Shown here piece by piece: positions 5,738-9,177 of a stretch of 9,177 nucleotides of DNA. The notes below the pieces were generated by a model that was given only the letters and a program-made list of their open reading frames with translations, was not told the DNA's origin and made no database searches. Each line of letters begins with the position of its first letter. Position 1 is the stretch's first letter. The translations under genes and the position numbers were made by a program. The stretch is from a bacterium (GTDB lineage Bacteria > Spirochaetota > UBA4802 > UBA5550), in assembly GCA_024224995.1 (NCBI GenBank), contig JAAENB010000107.1:1-9177 (forward strand), in the 5' to 3' direction.

Positions 5738-6709
5738 TTACTGAGCCTGGAATAAGCCTCCGGCCGTCCAATTATACCGGTTTGCAACAGATCTTTGATA
5801 TCCCCCGCTCACACTGGAGCGTTCACCGTTGGCTGTGTTATGACTTCCTCCACTTACACTGGACCTCTCACCACCGGCTGTGTTATTGGTTCCTCCGCTC
5901 ACACTGGAATAGCGAGCGCTGGCTTCATTCCAACAGCCTCCGCTCACGCTGGCATAAGTATTACCGGCAATGTTATAAATCCCTCCGCTCACACTGGAAT
6001 TCATACCGCTTGCTCTGTTTTGCCATCCACCACTCACACTGGAATATTTACCATCGGCAGTGTTTAGCCATCCACCACTCACACTGGACTCGTCACCACT
6101 AGCACTGTTATAAATCCCCCCGCTCACACTGGAACCATCTCCAGTAGCGGTATTATCCCGTCCCCCATTTACACAGGAATATCTTGCACTTATTGTATTC
6201 CTTAATCCGGCAACTAGCCCGCCATAAGAGGAATAATTATGCTGCAAACCAACGATAATATTATGTGAGCCTGATTTGTCGCTATTACCGGCTCGGGTTT
6301 CATTATACCCCACAATCAAATTACCACGACCATTTATGCCCCCGGCTGTTGAGCCTGAACCGCTAACGATCTGAACATTAACCCCACTAAATTGTATAGT
6401 GGGCTGCCCGGTATAAGGATCTGACAACCTGGCTACACCATAAAAAGTAGTATTTAGACTATTGATTGAAGTCCCATGCCCATCAACTGTACTTTCCAAA
6501 TTATCCATCCTTAAAACTAATTCATTAACCGCACCTACAGTACTGGCAGCCTTTAACCGGTCGATTTCTTCCTGCAATGTCTTAATCTTTGAGTACATGT
6601 CAGAAAAACTGAATTCCTCTCCTTCCATTCCCGAGTCATTTCCTGTCAAACCCTCTTCACAGCCGGAAAGCACCAAAACAATTAAACAAACAAATAGTAA
6701 TTTTTTCAT
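5738..6709 (-). CDS. Lipoprotein with coiled coil and YadA-type head repeats
   Basis: 323 residues from ATG 6709, preferred to ATG 6730 because AGAGG (complement of 6716-6720) is 6 bases ahead. MKKLLFVCLIVLVLSGC is a lipoprotein signal with lipidated Cys17, followed by E-E. Residues about 37-85 have heptad-like spacing (MYSKIKTLQEEIDRLK, LVLRMDNLESTVDGHG) and probably form a trimeric coiled coil. A head-like region follows (GRGNLIVGYNE, SGSHNIIVGLQHNYSSYGGLVAGLRNT), then nine 15-residue repeats at 178-312 of the form SSVSGGxxNxAxGxx, the left-handed beta-roll pattern of YadA-type trimeric autotransporter heads. It ends NWTAGGLFQAQ. There is no C-terminal beta-barrel anchor, so attachment would be through the N-terminal lipid. 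Likely a surface or periplasmic trimer with adhesive or structural role. Terminator-like hairpin at 5619-5660. Confidence 0.88.
   Translation of the reverse strand: MKKLLFVCLIVLVLSGCEEGLTGNDSGMEGEEFSFSDMYSKIKTLQEEIDRLKAASTVGAVNELVLRMDNLESTVDGHGTSINSLNTTFYGVARLSDPYTGQPTIQFSGVNVQIVSGSGSTAGGINGRGNLIVGYNETRAGNSDKSGSHNIIVGLQHNYSSYGGLVAGLRNTISARYSCVNGGRDNTATGDGSSVSGGIYNSASGDESSVSGGWLNTADGKYSSVSGGWQNRASGMNSSVSGGIYNIAGNTYASVSGGCWNEASARYSSVSGGTNNTAGGERSSVSGGSHNTANGERSSVSGGYQRSVANRYNWTAGGLFQAQ
5774..6178 (-). repeat. Nine 45-bp tandem repeats encoding the head units
   Basis: Each unit encodes 15 residues and on the plus strand carries a recognisable CTCACACTGGA core (for example near 5807, 5897, 5987). 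Units differ mainly in the variable half of each repeat. The high similarity of the SSVSGG half allows copy-number change by slippage or recombination. Confidence 0.85.
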
Positions 6710-6782
6710 AAGATACCTCTTTTTTATCATATTTTAAATAATAATTAGAAGTTTCAGAGGTAATTTGACCAGACTTTTTTTT

Positions 6783-6815
6783 AAATATCCGGGAACTTCC
6801 GGTTAAAAGGGGTAT
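6783..6815 (+). repeat. Interspersed gene-end repeat (c)
   Basis: Best copy of the repeat: AATATCCGGGAACTTCCGG starting at 6784 region, then TTAAAAGGGGTAT. It matches copy b in 23 of 25 bases and copy a in 17 of 18. The centre CCGGGAACTTCCGG is a near-palindrome. It lies in the gap between two minus-strand genes, about 75 bases upstream of the lipoprotein start. Confidence 0.65.
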
Positions 6816-6845
6816 CGGCATGAGACATACTCCGGTTATCGGAAG
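6796..6845. other. Two-tier imperfect hairpin in the 6731-6906 intergenic region
   Basis: CTTCCG (6796-6801) pairs with CGGAAG (6840-6845). Inside, GGGGTAT (6809-6815) pairs with ATACTCC (6827-6833) with one G-T wobble, around an 11-base loop. The unpaired strands between the stems are 7 and 6 bases. The rest of the 176-base gap contains CCGGACTTTAAAATTT (6870-6885), shared with 277-288, and T-rich stretches; I see no gene in it. It may be a transcript leader of the lipoprotein gene, the trailer of the 661-residue gene, or a folded DNA element. Confidence 0.4.
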
Positions 6846-6906
6846 CTGATCACTCCTTATTAAAGGTCGCCGGACTTTAAAATTTTTTTTATGATATGGG
6901 GGATTC

Positions 6907-8892
6907 TTAGTCCTCCCAGCTCCAATCAATGTCGTGATCACGCTCCATGTCTTTTTTTATAATTCCAAATTTATCTTTAACCGCATTCCATGTATAGCTA
7001 TTTCTCTCTCCAACATTTGTATGATCAATACTCATCTTTCGTATATGTGTTGCTCTGTGCGTGCAGCGCCTGTAAGCTTCCGCATTAGTTATAAAAATTT
7101 TCGCATCTGAAGTTGTATTATATGACGGACAAAATGTTCGATGTTTACCATAGGGACTGTTTCTTTCTACTTTTTCCTCCTCCATTAACCGATAACTAAC
7201 TGAAACCCTGTCCTCCACAGCTAAAGAAATCACCCGGTTTTGCAGGTTTCCTTCGTCTTTCGGATCAAATACAACATATGGCTGCGGTAACCTCGAGAAA
7301 TATACCTGCAATGACTCCCAATACGCCTCGCGCTCATTTTTGAGATTTTTTTTGAAAAACATTTTGAAAATATTTTCCAGGGTAAGATCTATCCCCTCAT
7401 TTTTCCCCTCATATTTAGCAAAAAATCTGCCTTTAAATTTATACCTGAGTGCTTTCAGTTCCTCCGGCTTTGTTCCAACAAAATCCTCCCGCTTAGCCTT
7501 GAAACCGCATGCAGTCTTGCATTTTAAACTAAACTTATATTTGGCATTTTCGTTATAAATGGCATACCTGGTAAATCGTACCAGGTCTTCCAGGTCATAT
7601 TTGTCTTCCTTTTCATCTTTGGCCAGCAAAGACATCAATGCATAGGTAAGCTTGGCTTGATTAACCTTTACCAGCTGCGGATGAGAAAATTTTGTGGAAT
7701 TGCTCCTGGCGTTATTGTCACCCTCTATAACATCCGAATAATCCTTCCAGGAGAATAACCAGGAAAAATAGATATACCTGAATAAAGCACGAAATTCAGG
7801 ACCAAGAGTTTTGTCAATTTTTTTATTCGCTCCCTTCTCCACTGTCTCATCCAGCCAGGGTTGATTCAATCTCTTATCAAGGCCGGGAACTTCTTTCCTC
7901 AAGCAGCTGGTGCATTTCGTCGCCATTCTATCGGCATAATGCCAGGCTATATCCCAGTAGCTCAAAGCATCATTTTTCTCTCCGGAAGAATTTTTTTTGA
8001 TTTTATCTTTACCGGTTTCCTGTCTAAAAGACAGCGAACCCAGGTTCCTGAGAGGCATTCCATAGGTCACCTGGAATGACGCATCGCCGGTACGGTTTCC
8101 ATAATGCGGGTGAGATTTATTGCCTTGAGTTCCATCTCGCGGGTCAATACAGACCTTAGTCGTCAGATGACTCCCATTTTTTTCGTTCAGAAACCATCTA
8201 TTAGTTGTTTTCTTTCTCATTCTATAAAAACGGTGGTTATCGATTACAGTGCTCTGGTCTATGGGTGTCTTCTCTGTAATGTGTGTTTTTATACAGGCAT
8301 TATAATTTTCGAGTACATCCTCAAGGTCGGCGCACTGGGTATATTCTAATTTCTTCAGGGGAAAAGCCTCATTATTCTTCCACCACTCACTATTCTTTCC
8401 CGTTAGAGTAACCTTCTCTCCCTTCTTTTTTGTGATATTTCTAAATGCATTTCGCATACATAAATATGCAACAAATTGATCTTTAGCATGAACAGCATGA
8501 TGACTCATGCTCATTGGTCCCGTTACAAGCTCTGGAACACATATCCCTGACTGGCCTGTGTCTATATTTGGCTCTACCGGGCCGCATTGATCCAGGGCCA
8601 CTTCCAGAGGCGTACCTGTCTGAAATGCTTTTTCTCTATTTTTATCGGAAGTCCCCTTTTTCCCCGTATCCGGTGCAAGTAAAATATCATACTTCCCCGG
8701 ATCATAGGGTATAAACTTGTAGTCATTCCCGTCTCTCAGACTGATAATCCTGACGTCCCACAGTTCCACTTCAAACCCGCTCCTCTGGTAAAGAGCTATC
8801 TTAAAAAAATCACTTTCTGTATTTTCAGAAATCTTCATACCGAGAATCAACAGGGTCATAAGCATTAGTATTGAAAATATTATTTTTTTCAT
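6907..8892 (-). CDS. Large exported protein of unknown function, 12 cysteines
   Basis: 661 residues from ATG 8892, with GAGG (complement of 8903-8906) 10 bases ahead. Residues 1-20 (MKKIIFSILMLMTLLILG) are a Sec signal or N-terminal anchor; there is no lipobox cysteine. The remainder is hydrophilic, rich in K, D, W and Y, with no other membrane segment. Cysteines stand at about 103, 118, 145, 187, 200, 248, 327, 330, 458, 462, 588 and 610; the even number, the export and pairs such as 327/330 and 458/462 suggest disulfides. There is no CxxCH heme site. The tail is acidic and aromatic (DHDIDWSWED). I recognise no domain, so function is open: secreted enzyme, toxin-like effector or binding protein are all possible. 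It is the largest gene here, stands alone in its transcript, and has a near-consensus promoter covered by an inverted repeat. Confidence 0.85.
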   Translation of the reverse strand: MKKIIFSILMLMTLLILGMKISENTESDFFKIALYQRSGFEVELWDVRIISLRDGNDYKFIPYDPGKYDILLAPDTGKKGTSDKNREKAFQTGTPLEVALDQCGPVEPNIDTGQSGICVPELVTGPMSMSHHAVHAKDQFVAYLCMRNAFRNITKKKGEKVTLTGKNSEWWKNNEAFPLKKLEYTQCADLEDVLENYNACIKTHITEKTPIDQSTVIDNHRFYRMRKKTTNRWFLNEKNGSHLTTKVCIDPRDGTQGNKSHPHYGNRTGDASFQVTYGMPLRNLGSLSFRQETGKDKIKKNSSGEKNDALSYWDIAWHYADRMATKCTSCLRKEVPGLDKRLNQPWLDETVEKGANKKIDKTLGPEFRALFRYIYFSWLFSWKDYSDVIEGDNNARSNSTKFSHPQLVKVNQAKLTYALMSLLAKDEKEDKYDLEDLVRFTRYAIYNENAKYKFSLKCKTACGFKAKREDFVGTKPEELKALRYKFKGRFFAKYEGKNEGIDLTLENIFKMFFKKNLKNEREAYWESLQVYFSRLPQPYVVFDPKDEGNLQNRVISLAVEDRVSVSYRLMEEEKVERNSPYGKHRTFCPSYNTTSDAKIFITNAEAYRRCTHRATHIRKMSIDHTNVGERNSYTWNAVKDKFGIIKKDMERDHDIDWSWED

Positions 8893-8910
8893 TGCAGGCT
8901 AACCTCATCA

Positions 8911-8956
8911 GTATAATATTTAACAATGCACGATAGAGCATTATTAAATGTTATAC
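8911..8956. promoter_or_regulatory. 19-bp inverted repeat over the minus promoter (operator or 5' hairpin)
   Basis: GTATAATATTTAACAATGC (8911-8929) and GCATTATTAAATGTTATAC (8938-8956) pair over 19 positions, with one mismatch and one G-T wobble, around the 8-base spacer ACGATAGA. The right arm contains the -10 box (8950-8955) of the minus-strand promoter and the predicted transcription start, so a protein bound here would block that promoter. Transcribed, most of the dyad would fold at the start of the message. It could also be a replication or recombination site. Confidence 0.65.
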
Positions 8957-8978
8957 GCGTAAAGCGAAATTATGTCAA
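8950..8978 (-). promoter_or_regulatory. Near-consensus promoter for the 661-residue gene
   Basis: On the minus strand TTGACA (complement of 8973-8978) and TATAAC (complement of 8950-8955, 5 of 6) are separated by exactly 17 bases. Predicted transcription starts near 8943, about 50 bases before ATG 8892. Confidence 0.65.
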
Positions 8979-8999
8979 GAAACATTATGCGTAATTATA

Positions 9000-9027
9000 T
9001 TGACAAAACCAAAACTGATGCGAAAAT
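9000..9027 (+). promoter_or_regulatory. Possible extended -10 promoter for the junction-spanning membrane gene
   Basis: TTGACA (9000-9005) is a perfect -35 box. After 16 bases comes GAAAAT (9022-9027, 4 of 6), preceded by TG at 9019-9020 in the extended -10 position. It points away from the minus promoter, with 21 bases between the two -35 boxes, so both genes could share control. Confidence 0.45.
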
Positions 9028-9074
9028 GACGAAAACAATACGATATAAAACAATAATTTTAAAAGGAAATATCT

Positions 9075-9177
9075 ATGGATTTTGCGAATTTTTTTAAAGG
9101 TGTAGGCGTAAATTATATTATGATAATAGTCGCGGCAATACACACCCTTTTCGGCATATATCAGATAAAAAAAGGAA
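9075..9177 (+). CDS. Small two-helix membrane protein, 5' part (continues at 1-202)
   Basis: ATG at 9075 is preceded by AAGGAA (9063-9068) at 6 bases. Codons MDFANFFK are unique to this end; from 9099 the sequence is that of the window start, and the frame continues at base 2 to the stop at 200-202. The first hydrophobic segment lies in this part. See the entry at 1-202 for the whole protein. Confidence 0.8.
   Translation, partial: MDFANFFKGVGVNYIMIIVAAIHTLFGIYQIKKG
9098..9177. repeat. Right copy of 80-bp terminal direct repeat
   Basis: Identical to 1-80 in the same orientation, including the run of seven A before GGAA. Removing one copy gives a 9097-bp circle. Confidence 0.97.

Noticed and set aside
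5782..6102. Plus-strand open frames rich in repeated H, S and W residues
   Set aside because: They are shadows of the 45-bp tandem repeats of the minus-strand lipoprotein; no binding site and no independent sense.
5774..6178. CRISPR array (regular repeats on the plus strand)
   Set aside because: Periodicity is a continuous 45 bp with degenerate units and no unique spacers, and the minus strand encodes an uninterrupted beta-roll protein.
7881..7900. Another copy of the gene-end repeat (CCGGGAACTTC)
   Set aside because: It lies inside the 661-residue gene, in frame coding sequence, and the match ends after CTTC; most likely chance.
8911..8956. dif/Xer recombination site
   Set aside because: The arms contain ATTTAACA like a XerD arm, but the inner ends are AATGC/GCATT rather than ATAA/TTAT and the spacer is 8, not 6, so the match is too weak.
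1..9177. Integron cassette array
   Set aside because: Layout (single genes, hairpins between) suggests it, but scanning for GTTRRRY and RYYYAAC cores beside the hairpins gave no canonical pair, and the repeat's GTTAAAA misses the last base. Genes also lie on both strands and no integrase is present.

Overview
The window reads as a small circular DNA of about 9.1 kb rather than a slice of a longer chromosome. Its first 80 bases (1-80) are repeated exactly as its last 80 (9098-9177). Joining the two ends completes a 74-codon reading frame that starts at 9075 with a good ribosome binding site and stops at 202. The unit circle would be 9097 bp. No replication initiator, relaxase, integrase, transposase or partition gene is recognisable, so how such a molecule would persist is not visible. 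A closed assembly loop of a repeated chromosomal unit remains possible.

The gene families suggest an anaerobic or sulfate-reducing Desulfobacterota-like (deltaproteobacterial) host from an environmental sample. This is inferred from the AMP-forming acyl-CoA synthetases, the two-cluster ferredoxin tail, the lipoprotein with YadA-type head repeats and the LRR/receptor-L-like repeats. It is an inference from memory of where these families occur, not a search result. Most of the window is AT-rich; the stretch 1048-1956, with the two broken metabolic genes, looks clearly richer in GC.

Layout. 1-202 is the 3' part of a two-helix membrane protein. 203-500 is non-coding and full of GC-rich dyads. 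505-913 is an LRR-like gene without a workable start. 1048-1596 (minus) and 1630-1956 (plus) are 5'-truncated fragments of an acyl-CoA synthetase and a ferredoxin-type protein, back to back around a palindrome. 2005-2793 (minus) is an exported cysteine-rich protein. 2800-3173 is a divergent control region with two good promoters and a microORF. 3174-4820 is an intact acyl-CoA synthetase, 4886-5281 an Imm35-like immunity protein and 5316-5627 an unknown small protein ending in a strong hairpin. 5738-6709 (minus) is the head-repeat lipoprotein, 6907-8892 (minus) a 661-residue exported protein of unknown function. 8893-9074 is a second divergent control region with a 19-bp inverted repeat over the minus promoter, and 9075-9177 is the 5' part of the junction-spanning gene.

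The intact genes do not form one pathway. Three complete products carry export signals (cysteine-rich protein, lipoprotein, 661-residue protein) and the junction gene encodes a membrane protein, so the cargo leans to the cell envelope, with an acyl-CoA synthetase and an orphan immunity protein added. Genes stand as separate units on both strands, with strong hairpins between them and a short interspersed repeat (942-968, 5280-5311, 6783-6815, and a weaker copy at 3060-3085) at gene ends. This resembles an accessory, cassette-like assembly, but no canonical integron attC core was found.
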